DNA from: Clostridium sp. AN503
Lineage (GTDB): Bacteria; Bacillota; Clostridia; Lachnospirales; Lachnospiraceae
Assembly: GCF_040719375.1 (NCBI RefSeq)
Contig: NZ_JBFDTP010000001.1
Location: 992,001 to 1,056,000, forward strand
Direction of reading: 5' to 3'
Length of the DNA: 64,000 nt
Part shown: positions 8,443 through 17,026 of the stretch, one piece after another
Numbering within the stretch: position 1 is the stretch's first letter
Layout: each line of letters opens with the position of its first letter
Notes under the pieces: model-generated
What the model saw: only the letters and a program-made list of their open reading frames with translations
Databases searched by the model: none
What the model was told of the DNA's origin: nothing
Position numbers and translations under genes: made by a program

Positions 8443-9681
8443 ATGAGCAGGAGAGTTGTAGTGACCGGTCTGGGTGCCATCACCCCCATCGGAAACAGCG
8501 TAGACGAATTTTGGAGCAGCTTAAAAGAAAAGAAAGTCGGCATCGGGCCAATCACCTATTTTGATACCACCGATTACAAAGCAAAGCTGGCGGCGCAGGT
8601 CAAGGATTTCGACCCGAAGCAGTACATGGACCCGAAGGCGGCAAAGCGTATGGAGCAGTTCTGCCAGTATGCGGTCGCTGCAACAAAAGAAGCCCTGGCT
8701 GATTCCGGCTTAAACCTCGAAAACGAAGATCCATACCGTGTCGGCGTCAGCGTAGGCTCCGGTATCGGAAGCCTTCAGTCCGTCGAGCGTGAGCACAAAA
8801 AACTTCTGGAAAAAGGACCGTCACGTGTGAACCCGCTTCTGGTTCCCCTGATGATCAGCAACATGGCGGCAGGCAATGTTGCGATCCAGTTTGGTTTAAA
8901 AGGTAAATGCATCAACGTCGTGACAGCCTGTGCTACCGGAACCCACAGCATCGGCGAGGCGTTCCGCTCCATCCAGTACGGTGAGGCGGATGTGATGGTG
9001 GCAGGCGGCACAGAGGCCAGCATCACTCCGATCGGCGTAGCCGGGTTTACGGCACTTACGGCACTCAGCACCTCCGAAGATCCGCTGCGGGCATCGATCC
9101 CCTTTGACAAAGAGCGCGGCGGCTTCGTTATGGGCGAGGGCGCAGGCGTGGTAGTGCTGGAATCCTTAGAGCACGCCCAGGCCCGCGGCGCGAAGATCTA
9201 TGCGGAGCTCGCCGGATACGGCGCTACCTGTGACGCATACCATATCACCTCCCCGGCGGAGGACGGCAGCGGCGCGGCAAAGGCCATGGAAGTGGCGATC
9301 GCGGACGCGGGGCTGACCCCGGCGGATGTGGACTATGTCAATGCACACGGCACCAGCACCCACCACAACGATCTGTTTGAGACTAAGGCCATTAAGCTGG
9401 CTTTAGGCGACCATGCAAAGGACGTGAAGATCAATTCCACCAAGTCCATGATCGGCCACCTCTTGGGAGCCGCAGGCGGCGTGGAGTTCATCACCTGTGT
9501 GAAGTCCATCCAGGACGGATATGTCCATGCGACCGCAGGTCTCACCGTAGACGATCCGGAGTGCGATCTGGACTATGTAAAAGGCGAGGGCGTCAAGATG
9601 GATGTGAACTGTGCCATCACCAATTCCCTGGGCTTTGGCGGACACAATGCAACCCTTCTGGTAAAGAAGTTTGTAGGTTAA
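8443..9681 (+). CDS. fabF: 3-oxoacyl-[ACP] synthase II (KAS II)
   Basis: Condensing enzyme that elongates acyl-ACP with malonyl-ACP. The full-length protein (412 residues) starts SRRVVVTGLGAITPIGNSV. The catalytic Cys163 is in TACATGTHSIGEAF, His302 in NAHGTSTHHND and His339 in KSMIGHLLGAAG. No fabB, fabA or fabM accompanies it, so any unsaturated-fatty-acid branch would have to lie elsewhere or use FabZ/FabF bifunctionality. This is an inference. Confidence 0.97.
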   Translation: MSRRVVVTGLGAITPIGNSVDEFWSSLKEKKVGIGPITYFDTTDYKAKLAAQVKDFDPKQYMDPKAAKRMEQFCQYAVAATKEALADSGLNLENEDPYRVGVSVGSGIGSLQSVEREHKKLLEKGPSRVNPLLVPLMISNMAAGNVAIQFGLKGKCINVVTACATGTHSIGEAFRSIQYGEADVMVAGGTEASITPIGVAGFTALTALSTSEDPLRASIPFDKERGGFVMGEGAGVVVLESLEHAQARGAKIYAELAGYGATCDAYHITSPAEDGSGAAKAMEVAIADAGLTPADVDYVNAHGTSTHHNDLFETKAIKLALGDHAKDVKINSTKSMIGHLLGAAGGVEFITCVKSIQDGYVHATAGLTVDDPECDLDYVKGEGVKMDVNCAITNSLGFGGHNATLLVKKFVG

Positions 9682-9696
9682 TGGGAGGATATGACC

Positions 9697-10233
9697 ATGA
9701 CAATAGATGAGATTGTAACATTGATCCAGGCGGTATCAGACAATGGCCTGACCAGCTTTGAGTATGAAGAAGGAGACCAGAAACTGGTCCTGAAAAAGAA
9801 AAAGAAAAAAAATATGGCTCCGGCCCCGGTTGTGATCTCACAGCCGGCAGCTCCGATGATGGGCGCCATGGCAATGCCGATGGCTCCGCAGCATATGGAA
9901 ATGCAGGTTCCGGCAGGAAACGCAGGCGCTGACAACAACGGCCTGGGCAGTGCGGCAGGTGATGCTGACGGAAGCGCATCCTCCATGGATATCGGTTCCG
10001 ACAACGTAGTGACCTCTCCGTTAGTAGGCACCTTCTATGCATCCTCCTCACCAGAGTCAGACGCCTTTGTAAAAGTGGGCGACACCGTGAAGAAGGGCCA
10101 GGTCCTCGGCATCATCGAGGCCATGAAGCTGATGAACGAGATCGAAAGCGAGTTTGACGGCGTGGTAGAGGCTATCTTGGTAAATAACGAAGACGTGGTG
10201 GAATTCGGACAGCCGCTGTTCCGCATCCGCTGA
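9697..10233 (+). CDS. accB: Acetyl-CoA carboxylase biotin carboxyl carrier protein
   Basis: Carries the biotin that shuttles CO2 between AccC and the carboxyltransferase. The N-terminal domain (about residues 1-45) ends in a lysine-rich run. It is followed by an Ala/Pro/Met-rich flexible linker and the C-terminal biotinyl domain with the biotinylated lysine in IIEAMKLMNEIES (about residue 144). I chose ATG 9697 because GGGAGG (9683-9688) is 8 bases upstream. The ATG at 9691 is only 2 bases from that site. Confidence 0.95.
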   Translation: MTIDEIVTLIQAVSDNGLTSFEYEEGDQKLVLKKKKKKNMAPAPVVISQPAAPMMGAMAMPMAPQHMEMQVPAGNAGADNNGLGSAAGDADGSASSMDIGSDNVVTSPLVGTFYASSSPESDAFVKVGDTVKKGQVLGIIEAMKLMNEIESEFDGVVEAILVNNEDVVEFGQPLFRIR

Positions 10234-10276
10234 GCCGTTTCACAGATTTGATCACAGTGATTACAGGAGAAAGATT

Positions 10277-10708
10277 ATGAGATTAGGTATAAAAGAGATC
10301 CAGGAGATCATTCCCCACCGCCATCCGTTTCTGCTGATCGATTTCATCGATGAGCTGGAGCCGGGCGTGCGCGCGGTGGGTTATAAGTCCATCACCTTCA
10401 ATGAGCCGCAGTTTAACGGACATTTCCCGGGACAGCCGGTGATGCCGGGCGTGCTGATGGTTGAGGCGCTGGCGCAGGTAGGAGCGGTGGCGATCTTAAG
10501 CCTTCCGGAGAACAAGGGCAAGACCGCATTTTTCGGCTCCATCAACAACGCCAAGTTCAAGCAGATGGTGCTTCCGGGCGACAGGCTGAAGCTGGAGTGT
10601 GAGATCATCAAGCGCAAAGGCCCGATCGGAGTGGGCAAGGCAGTCGCAACCAACGCGGAGGGCAAGGTAGCAGTTTCCGCAGAGTTGACTTTTGTGGTAG
10701 GTCAGTAA
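10277..10708 (+). CDS. fabZ: 3-hydroxyacyl-[ACP] dehydratase
   Basis: Hot-dog-fold dehydratase removing water from 3-hydroxyacyl-ACP. It has IIPHRHPFLLID with the catalytic histidine, and FNGHFPGQPVMPGVLMVEAL with the catalytic glutamate region. At 143 residues it is standard. The position between accB and accC is the same as in the Streptococcus pneumoniae fab operon. Confidence 0.96.
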   Translation: MRLGIKEIQEIIPHRHPFLLIDFIDELEPGVRAVGYKSITFNEPQFNGHFPGQPVMPGVLMVEALAQVGAVAILSLPENKGKTAFFGSINNAKFKQMVLPGDRLKLECEIIKRKGPIGVGKAVATNAEGKVAVSAELTFVVGQ

Positions 10709-10732
10709 GTAAAGGCAGGATAGAGGTGCACC

Positions 10733-12085
10733 ATGTTTGAGAAAATTCTAATCGCCAACCGTGGCGAGATTGCAGTAAGAATCATCAGGGCCTGTCGTGA
10801 GATGGGCATCAAGACCGTAGCGGTCTATTCCGAGGCGGACCGGGACTGCCTGCACACCCTGCTGGCGGACGAGGCGATCTGCATCGGGCCGGCGCCCTCC
10901 AATCAGAGCTATCTGAACATGGAGCGCATCCTGGCGGCAACTGTGGCGATGAAGGCGGAGGCGATCCATCCCGGATTCGGTTTCCTTTCTGAAAATGCCC
11001 GGTTTGCGGAGCTGTGCGAGAAATGCAATATCACCTTCATCGGTCCGTCCGCAGAGATCATCAATAAGATGGGCAACAAATCCGCGGCAAGAAAGACCAT
11101 GATGGAAGCAGATGTTCCGGTGGTACCGGGTGGAAAAGAGCCGGTACACACCGTGGAGGAAGCTTTAGAGCTGGCAAAGACCATCGGCTTCCCGGTGATG
11201 ATCAAGGCGTCCTCAGGCGGCGGCGGAAAGGGCATGCGCGTGTCCTACGGCGTGGAGGATTTTGAGGCCAACTTCCAGAATGCGCAGATGGAGTCCATCA
11301 AGGGATTTTCCGACGATACCATGTATCTGGAGCGTTTCGTGGAGAAGCCGAGACATATCGAGTTCCAGATCATGGCAGACAAGTACGGCAATGTGGTGCA
11401 CTTGGGAGAGCGTGACTGTTCCATCCAGCGCCGCCATCAGAAAGTGCTTGAGGAGTCCCCTTCCGTGGCGATCTCAGAAGAGCTGCGTCAGAAGATGGGC
11501 GATACCGCAGTCCGCGCTGCAAAAGCAGTGGGTTATGAAAATGCGGGAACCATCGAGTTCCTTCTGGACAAGAACAAGAACTTTTACTTTATGGAGATGA
11601 ACACCCGTATCCAGGTGGAGCATCCGGTGACGGAGCTGGTCAGCGGCCTTGACCTGATCAAGGAGCAGATCCGCGTGGCGGCAGGGGAGCCTTTGAGTGT
11701 TTCCCAGAGCGATATCCATGTAAACGGCCACGCCATCGAGTGCCGTATCAATGCGGAGAACCCGTCGAAGAACTTTATGCCCTGTCCGGGGCTGATCACC
11801 AACATCCATATCCCGGGCGGCAACGGAGTGAGAGTGGACACCCATATTTATAATGATTATAAGGTCCCCGCCAACTACGACTCCATGCTGATGAAGCTGA
11901 TCGTACACGGAAAGGACCGCAAAGAGGCGATCGCCAAGATGCGGAGCGCCCTGGGAGAACTGATCATCGAGGGTATTGATACCAACCTGGATTTCCAGTT
12001 TGAGATCTTAAGCAGCCCGGCCTATCAGGAGGGGGATGTAGATACAGGCTTTATCCCCAAATATTTCCCGGAATACTGTAAATAA
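10733..12085 (+). CDS. accC: Acetyl-CoA carboxylase biotin carboxylase subunit
   Basis: ATP-grasp enzyme that carboxylates biotin on AccB using bicarbonate and ATP. Signatures are KILIANRGEIAVRIIRACRE at the N-terminus, the glycine-rich ATP loop KASSGGGGKGMRV, the metal/bicarbonate region LGERDCSIQRRHQKVLEE, and FMEMNTRIQVEHPVTE near residue 290. At 450 residues it is complete. It is followed by the fused carboxyltransferase gene. Confidence 0.97.
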   Translation: MFEKILIANRGEIAVRIIRACREMGIKTVAVYSEADRDCLHTLLADEAICIGPAPSNQSYLNMERILAATVAMKAEAIHPGFGFLSENARFAELCEKCNITFIGPSAEIINKMGNKSAARKTMMEADVPVVPGGKEPVHTVEEALELAKTIGFPVMIKASSGGGGKGMRVSYGVEDFEANFQNAQMESIKGFSDDTMYLERFVEKPRHIEFQIMADKYGNVVHLGERDCSIQRRHQKVLEESPSVAISEELRQKMGDTAVRAAKAVGYENAGTIEFLLDKNKNFYFMEMNTRIQVEHPVTELVSGLDLIKEQIRVAAGEPLSVSQSDIHVNGHAIECRINAENPSKNFMPCPGLITNIHIPGGNGVRVDTHIYNDYKVPANYDSMLMKLIVHGKDRKEAIAKMRSALGELIIEGIDTNLDFQFEILSSPAYQEGDVDTGFIPKYFPEYCK

Positions 12086-12136
12086 AAGGATGGCAGCAGG
12101 AGTGTCTGACGCTTCAGGCAGGTAAGGAGAGACCAT

Positions 12137-13927
12137 ATGTTAAAAGACATGTTCAAAAAAACATATACCATGATTGACACTCACCACAGGGGCCAGAAAA
12201 AGGGGGTGGAGGAAGAACCCAACATCCCTCAGGGCCTCTGGAGAAAATGCAATAAATGCGGACAGCCGATCTATGTGGAGGACGTAAAGAACAATTATTA
12301 TGTCTGCCCCAAGTGCGGCGGTTACTTCAGGGTACATGCATACCGCCGGATTGAGATGCTGATCGACGAGGGAACCTTTGAGGAGTGGAATAAAGAGATG
12401 GAATTCTCCAACCCCCTCGATTTCCCGGGATACGAGAAGAAGGTGCTGGCGGCAAAAGAGAAGACGAAGCTGAACGAGGCCATTGTCACAGGTAAGGGAA
12501 AGATCGAAGGCTTCGAGGCGGCGGTGGGCGTGTGCGACGCCAGGTTCCTCATGAGCAGCATGGGCCATATCGTTGGGGAGAAGATCACCCTGATGGTGGA
12601 GCGAGCCACAAAAGAGCAGCTTCCAGTGATCATCTTTGCCTGCTCCGGCGGAGCAAGGATGCAGGAGGGGCTTGTGTCCCTGATGCAGATGGCAAAGACC
12701 TCGGCGGCCCTTGAGAAGCATCATGAGGCAGGACAGCTGTTTATCAGCGTCCTGACGGACCCGACCACGGGCGGCGTGACAGCCAGTTTTGCGATGCTGG
12801 GAGATATTATCCTGGCAGAGCCCAATGCACTGATCGGTTTTGCAGGTCCCCGCGTGATCCAGCAGACCATCGGGCAGAAGCTGCCGGAGGGCTTCCAGCG
12901 TTCCGAGTTCCTGCTTGAGCACGGCTTTGTGGATAAGATCGTAAAGCGGAGCGAACAGAGGGAAGTGCTGGCGGCGATCCTTAAGATGCATAAGAAGCCG
13001 GAGGCCGGGAGTGCGGCCGATGGAAGCGGTGAAGCTGGTTTGGCAGGCGATACAGCAGATGCAAGCTCCATGCGCGGCTCCGCGATTTCCACATATACCA
13101 GTAAGGAATTTGTGGAAAACCGTCTGCAGAGACTGAAAAAAAGTGGAAAAAGCGCCTGGGATACGGTGCAGCTTTCCCGTGATGGAGAACGCCCCGTAGC
13201 GACGGATTATATCGATGCGGTCTTTGATGATTTTATAGAATTCCATGGAGACCGGTATTTCCATGACGATGGTGCGATCGTAGGCGGTATCGCCACGTTC
13301 CACGGGATGCCCGTGACCGTGATCGGACAGCAGAAGGGCAGAAATACCAAAGAAAATATCAAGCGCAATTTCGGGATGCCGTCCCCAGACGGATACCGCA
13401 AGGCCCTGCGCCTGATGAAACAGGCGGAAACCTTTGGCAGGCCGGTTATCTGTTTTGTGGATACGCCGGGAGCGTTCTGCGGCCTGGAGGCCGAGGAGCG
13501 CGGACAGGGCGAGGCGATCGCCCGCAACTTATTTGAGATGGCGGCCCTGACCGTTCCGGTCCTTTCCATTGTGATCGGAGAAGGCGGAAGCGGCGGCGCG
13601 CTTGCCATGGCGGTGGCAAATGAGGTTTGGATGATGGAAAATGCCATCTACTCCATCCTTTCACCAGAAGGTTTCGCTTCCATCCTGTGGAAAGACAGCA
13701 AGAAAGCGCCTGAGGCAGCCAAAGTGATGAAGATCACGGCGGCGGACCTCTATGAGCGGGGGCTGATCGAGCAGGTTATCCCGGAGGAGGAACCGGCCAG
13801 TGCAAAGACCATGCCGGTGCTGGCACAGATCATGGACCAGAATATAGTAAGGTTCTTTGAAGAATACGGGAAGTTATCGAAGGAAGAGATCCAGGAACAG
13901 CGTTATAAACGGTTCCGCAATATGTAA
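12137..13927 (+). CDS. accDA: Acetyl-CoA carboxylase carboxyltransferase, fused beta-alpha subunits
   Basis: Transfers CO2 from carboxybiotin to acetyl-CoA to make malonyl-CoA. It is a single 596-residue protein. The AccD part (about 1-285) has a four-cysteine zinc ribbon (Cys38, 41, 57, 60) and the crotonase-fold CoA site with SGGARMQEGLVSLMQMAK and DPTTGGVTASFAMLGD. A low-complexity Gly/Ser/Ala linker (about 290-312) follows. The AccA part (about 315-596) has FVDTPGAFCGLEAEERGQGE and GEGGSGGALAMAVANEVWM. In most bacteria these are two genes. Here the reading frame is continuous with no stop or frameshift. It is the last biosynthetic gene of the fab operon. Confidence 0.95.
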   Translation: MLKDMFKKTYTMIDTHHRGQKKGVEEEPNIPQGLWRKCNKCGQPIYVEDVKNNYYVCPKCGGYFRVHAYRRIEMLIDEGTFEEWNKEMEFSNPLDFPGYEKKVLAAKEKTKLNEAIVTGKGKIEGFEAAVGVCDARFLMSSMGHIVGEKITLMVERATKEQLPVIIFACSGGARMQEGLVSLMQMAKTSAALEKHHEAGQLFISVLTDPTTGGVTASFAMLGDIILAEPNALIGFAGPRVIQQTIGQKLPEGFQRSEFLLEHGFVDKIVKRSEQREVLAAILKMHKKPEAGSAADGSGEAGLAGDTADASSMRGSAISTYTSKEFVENRLQRLKKSGKSAWDTVQLSRDGERPVATDYIDAVFDDFIEFHGDRYFHDDGAIVGGIATFHGMPVTVIGQQKGRNTKENIKRNFGMPSPDGYRKALRLMKQAETFGRPVICFVDTPGAFCGLEAEERGQGEAIARNLFEMAALTVPVLSIVIGEGGSGGALAMAVANEVWMMENAIYSILSPEGFASILWKDSKKAPEAAKVMKITAADLYERGLIEQVIPEEEPASAKTMPVLAQIMDQNIVRFFEEYGKLSKEEIQEQRYKRFRNM

Positions 13928-13968
13928 GCGTGCGGCATTTGTCCGCAGGCGGCTATCAGGAGAATGGA

Positions 13969-15081
13969 ATGAAAAGTTTAAAGCCATTAGTTATAGGTGA
14001 TCTAACAGCAAAATATCCGATTATCCAGGGAGGCATGGGAGTAGGCATCAGCCTTTCTTCCCTTGCCGGAGCCGTAGCGAAAGCAGGCGGGATCGGAATC
14101 ATTTCCACGGCGCAGATCGGGTTTCGCGACCCGGACTTTTTAAAAGCGCCGATGGAGGCCAATCTAAAAGCGATCAAGACCGAATTTGACAAGGCAAGAA
14201 AGATCGCGCCAAAAGGTATCATCGGATTCAATATCATGGTGGCTACCCGGAACTACGCCCAGTATGTAAAAGAGGCGGTAAAGGCCGGAGCGGATATCAT
14301 CATTTCCGGCGCCGGGCTTCCGGTATCTCTGCCGGGGCTGGTGGAAGGGGCAAAGACCAAGATCGCGCCCATCGTTTCCACCGCCAAATCAGCTATGGTC
14401 ATCTGCAAGATGTGGGACAGGAAATTTAACCGGCTCCCGGATCTGCTGGTCATCGAGGGACCGCTGGCAGGCGGGCATCTGGGATTTTCCCCGGAGCAGC
14501 TGACCCAGTACGGCGCAGACACTGTGGACGTTCCGACAACCTATGATCAGGCTGCATACGATGAGGAGATCCGCGGGATCATGAAGGTGGTCAAAGAGTA
14601 TGAAGAGAAATATGGACAGCATATTCCGGTTGCCATCGCAGGCGGTATCTACACCCACGAGGACGTGATGCACGCCTTAGAGTTGGGAGCGGATGCGGTT
14701 CAGGTGGCGACCAGATTCGTCACCACCGAGGAGTGCGATGCGCCCATGTCCTACAAGCAGGCATATATCGATGCAAAGAAGGAAGATATCGTCATCACCC
14801 AGAGTCCCGTAGGCATGCCTGGGCGCGCCATCAGAAATGGATTTCTGGAGAAGATCACGGAGCGGAAGGAAAAGGGCGAGCGGGCGAAGATCAGCCACTG
14901 CTACCAGTGCCTGGAGCACTGCGACCCGATGAACATACCATACTGCATTACCAAGGCATTGTCCGATGCTGCGGAGGGGAACCTGGCAGACGCACTGCTG
15001 TTCTGCGGAAGCAACGCTTACCGTGCGGATAAGATCGAGACTGTGGATGCGGTGATGAAGGACCTGGTTGGCGCCATTTAA
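13969..15081 (+). CDS. Nitronate monooxygenase-like FMN flavoprotein
   Basis: TIM-barrel flavoprotein of the nitropropane dioxygenase/FabK superfamily, about 370 residues. FMN-binding features are IIQGGMGVGISLSSLAG at the N-terminus, EGPLAGGHLGF, AIAGGIYTHEDV and GADAVQVATRFV. The C-terminus carries a cysteine cluster, HCYQCLEHCDP, absent from the neighbouring FabK. I chose ATG 13969 because AGGAGA lies 5 bases upstream. The physiological substrate is unknown, but its place directly after accDA suggests a link to acyl metabolism or detoxification. It could alternatively be a second enoyl-reductase-like enzyme. Confidence 0.82.
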   Translation: MKSLKPLVIGDLTAKYPIIQGGMGVGISLSSLAGAVAKAGGIGIISTAQIGFRDPDFLKAPMEANLKAIKTEFDKARKIAPKGIIGFNIMVATRNYAQYVKEAVKAGADIIISGAGLPVSLPGLVEGAKTKIAPIVSTAKSAMVICKMWDRKFNRLPDLLVIEGPLAGGHLGFSPEQLTQYGADTVDVPTTYDQAAYDEEIRGIMKVVKEYEEKYGQHIPVAIAGGIYTHEDVMHALELGADAVQVATRFVTTEECDAPMSYKQAYIDAKKEDIVITQSPVGMPGRAIRNGFLEKITERKEKGERAKISHCYQCLEHCDPMNIPYCITKALSDAAEGNLADALLFCGSNAYRADKIETVDAVMKDLVGAI

Positions 15082-15219
15082 GCCCGAGCTTCGGGAGACG
15101 CCGCCATAGCGCCTGTTATCGCTGAGGCAGATATCAGAGTGTGCCGCATCATAGAGCCTGTCATAATTCAGAGATTTTGTCCATAGACTGGAAACAAAGA
15201 GGCGGAGAGAAGCGCTTGT

Positions 15220-15925
15220 ATGTTAAATTATCTGTGGAGTTTTATGATACTGGCAGGAATGCTCTGGGGTGCGGCAAATGGAAATCTTGATTTAGTGACC
15301 CAGGGCCTGATCGATTCTGCAAAGGACGCGGTGACCCTGGGTATTACTATGCTTGGCATCATGTCCTTCTGGTGCGGAATCCTGGAGGTGGGAAACCGGG
15401 CCGGACTGATCGAATGGCTGACAGGAAAGATGGAGCCTCTTTTGGGTTTTCTGTTCCCGGACATCGGAAAGGATCATCCCGCCAGACGGCCGATCGCAGT
15501 CAATATGGTTGCAAATATGCTGGGTCTGGGCATGGCGGCGACGCCCGCCGGGCTGGAGGCGATGCAGGCGCTGTGCGAGGACGCAGAAGGCGGTTGGGAG
15601 GCGGTGCAGGTGCTGAATCAGGAAAGCAATGGCGGTCGGGAGGCAACTCAGCCGCTGTATCAGGATAAAGATAGGGACCGGGTTGCAATGCAGCCGTCGT
15701 ATCAAGGGAAAGAAGACGGCCGGGTTGCGTCAAACGCCATGTGCACGTTTCTGATCTTAAATATATCATCCCTAGCTGATCCCGGTCAATATGATCGCTT
15801 ACCGGAGCCAGTACGGTTCGGTCAACCCGGCGGCAGTGCTGGGACCGGCGCTGATCGCCACAACCTGTTCCACTTTGGCAGCGGTTGTATTCTGTAAGCT
15901 TATGGATTGGAGGGCGCGCCGATGA
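15220..15925 (+). pseudogene. spmA: spmA (spore maturation protein A), frameshifted
   Basis: Membrane protein of the nucleoside-recognition (Gate) family that with SpmB supports spore-core dehydration. Residues 1-112 match SpmA (MAATPAG region) and the frame resumes with ASNAMCTFLILNISSL at about 169-185. At 15774-15775 the frame shifts. The true C-terminus, LIPVNMIAYRSQYGSVNPAA onward, continues in the +1 frame to TGA at 15923-15925, overlapping the spmB ATG. Read without correction, the protein ends at 15897 with an unrelated tail. The shift fits loss of two bases (a missing Gln codon portion) or one extra G. An in-frame insertion of 14-residue repeats also lies in a loop. It may be an inactivated gene or a consensus error. 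Confidence 0.8.
15556..15723 (+). repeat. Four degenerate 42-bp tandem repeats inside spmA
   Basis: Four consecutive 14-codon units encode EAMQALCEDAEGGW, EAVQVLNQESNGGR, EATQPLYQDKDRDR and VAMQPSYQGKEDGR. The first overlaps the normal SpmA sequence, and the others expand a loop before the conserved ASNAMCTF segment. The unit length is exactly a codon multiple, so the frame is kept. Confidence 0.85.
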
Positions 15926-16437
15926 TCGTCTGGCTGTCGCGAATCCTGATCCCACTTACGGTTTGTTATATTATTGGTTTTGGACTGTTGTCCGGGAGAC
16001 CGGTGTTTGAGGATTTCCTGGAGGGTGCAAAAAGCGGTATGAAGACGGTTGCAGGTATCCTTCCGACGCTGATCGGATTGATGACTGCGGTGGGCGTGCT
16101 GCGTGCGTCCGGGCTTTTAGACGCGATCGGAAGCTGGCTTACAGTCCCCGCAAGGTGGCTGCATCTGCCCACAGAGCTGATCCCGCTGACCCTGGTCCGG
16201 CTGGTGTCCAACTCGGCGGCGACGGGGCTGGTGCTGGATGTTTTTGGAAAGTACGGGCCGGATTCCCAGCTGGGGATGGCGGCTTCTGTGCTGATGAGCT
16301 GTACGGAAACGGTATTTTACTGTGTCAGCATTTATTTTGGGGCAGTAAAGGTGAAAAAGACGCGGTACGCTCTGCCGGGCGCGCTTGTTGCTACGGCGGT
16401 GGGTGTGGCGGTGAGTATTTGGCTGACGATGGGGTAA
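15922..16437 (+). CDS. spmB: Spore maturation protein B
   Basis: Partner of SpmA in spore-core dehydration. It has about 171 residues, is strongly hydrophobic, and belongs to the nucleoside-recognition domain family. Conserved segments are ILIPLTVCYIIGFGLLSGRP near the N-terminus, GILPTLIGLMTAVGVLRASG, and SNSAATGLVLD followed by SCTETVFYCVSIYFGAVKV. The ATG at 15922 forms an ATGA overlap with the stop of the corrected spmA frame, evidence that the two were translationally coupled. Its presence implies a spore-forming lineage. Confidence 0.9.
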   Translation: MIVWLSRILIPLTVCYIIGFGLLSGRPVFEDFLEGAKSGMKTVAGILPTLIGLMTAVGVLRASGLLDAIGSWLTVPARWLHLPTELIPLTLVRLVSNSAATGLVLDVFGKYGPDSQLGMAASVLMSCTETVFYCVSIYFGAVKVKKTRYALPGALVATAVGVAVSIWLTMG

Positions 16438-16496
16438 TGGGACGCACGGCTTAGAAAATTTCACAACCTTGTAAGAATTTCCTAATAATTATGAGG

Positions 16497-16525
16497 TTGT
16501 CGAACACAAGGAAATCATGTATAAT
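16497..16525 (+). promoter_or_regulatory. Predicted promoter of the fabT-like gene
   Basis: TTGTCG (16497-16502), 17-base spacer, TATAAT (16520-16525), about 40 bases upstream of the GTG start. An inverted repeat ACAACCT/AGGTTGT (16473-16479 and 16493-16499) overlaps the -35. No TTTGA-NNN-TCAAA palindrome is visible here. Confidence 0.7.
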
Positions 16526-16566
16526 CATGGAGAAGCTTTTGTCTCCATGTGTAGTGAGGGAAAAAA

Positions 16567-17010
16567 GTGGATACTTATGCGACGCTGAATGACGCCCTGG
16601 TGAATCTGTTCCGGGATGTGATGACCCTGGAAGAAGAGGCGATCATCTCTCAGGAGTACCAGGATATTACGAATAATGATATGCATGTGATTCAGGCGAT
16701 CGGCCTGGGCGAACCGAAGAATATGTCTACCATAGCAAAGCTGCTGTCGGTGACGGTCGGGACGCTGACGATCGCTATGAACAGTCTTGTAAAAAAAGGC
16801 TACGTGAACCGGGAACGGGGTAAGGAAGACCGGCGTGTAGTCTATATTTCTCTGTCCGACAAGGGCAGAAGGGCATATCAGCACCATGAGGAATTCCACC
16901 GTCAGATGATTGACGCCATCTTAAAGGACCTGACACAGGATGAGACGGAAAGCCTGGTAAAAGCGCTGGCGAAGCTGGACCGATGGTTTCGCAGGCGTCA
17001 GGAAGACTAG
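16567..17010 (+). CDS. fabT: FabT-like MarR-family regulator of fatty-acid synthesis
   Basis: Winged-helix MarR-type repressor, 147 residues. In streptococci FabT binds acyl-ACP and represses the fab operon. Features resembling FabT are an acidic N-terminal helix, NNDMHVIQAIGLGEPKNMST, and the recognition-helix region VTVGTLTIAMNSLVKKGYV. The wing motif RERGKEDRRVVYISLSDKGR completes the match. The start is GTG with GAGGG upstream. It lies directly downstream of the fab block rather than at its head, and a FabT-type palindrome is found upstream of fabH. The assignment rests on similarity and context. Another MarR function is possible. Confidence 0.82.
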   Translation: MDTYATLNDALVNLFRDVMTLEEEAIISQEYQDITNNDMHVIQAIGLGEPKNMSTIAKLLSVTVGTLTIAMNSLVKKGYVNRERGKEDRRVVYISLSDKGRRAYQHHEEFHRQMIDAILKDLTQDETESLVKALAKLDRWFRRRQED

Positions 17011-17026
17011 AAGGAGGCATTTAATT

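Noticed and set aside
12140..13303. 387-residue minus-strand open frame
   Set aside because: Antisense to accDA, whose motifs are unmistakable. No start signal.
15556..15723. CRISPR-like array
   Set aside because: Units are contiguous with no spacers, are codon-sized, and lie in frame in spmA.
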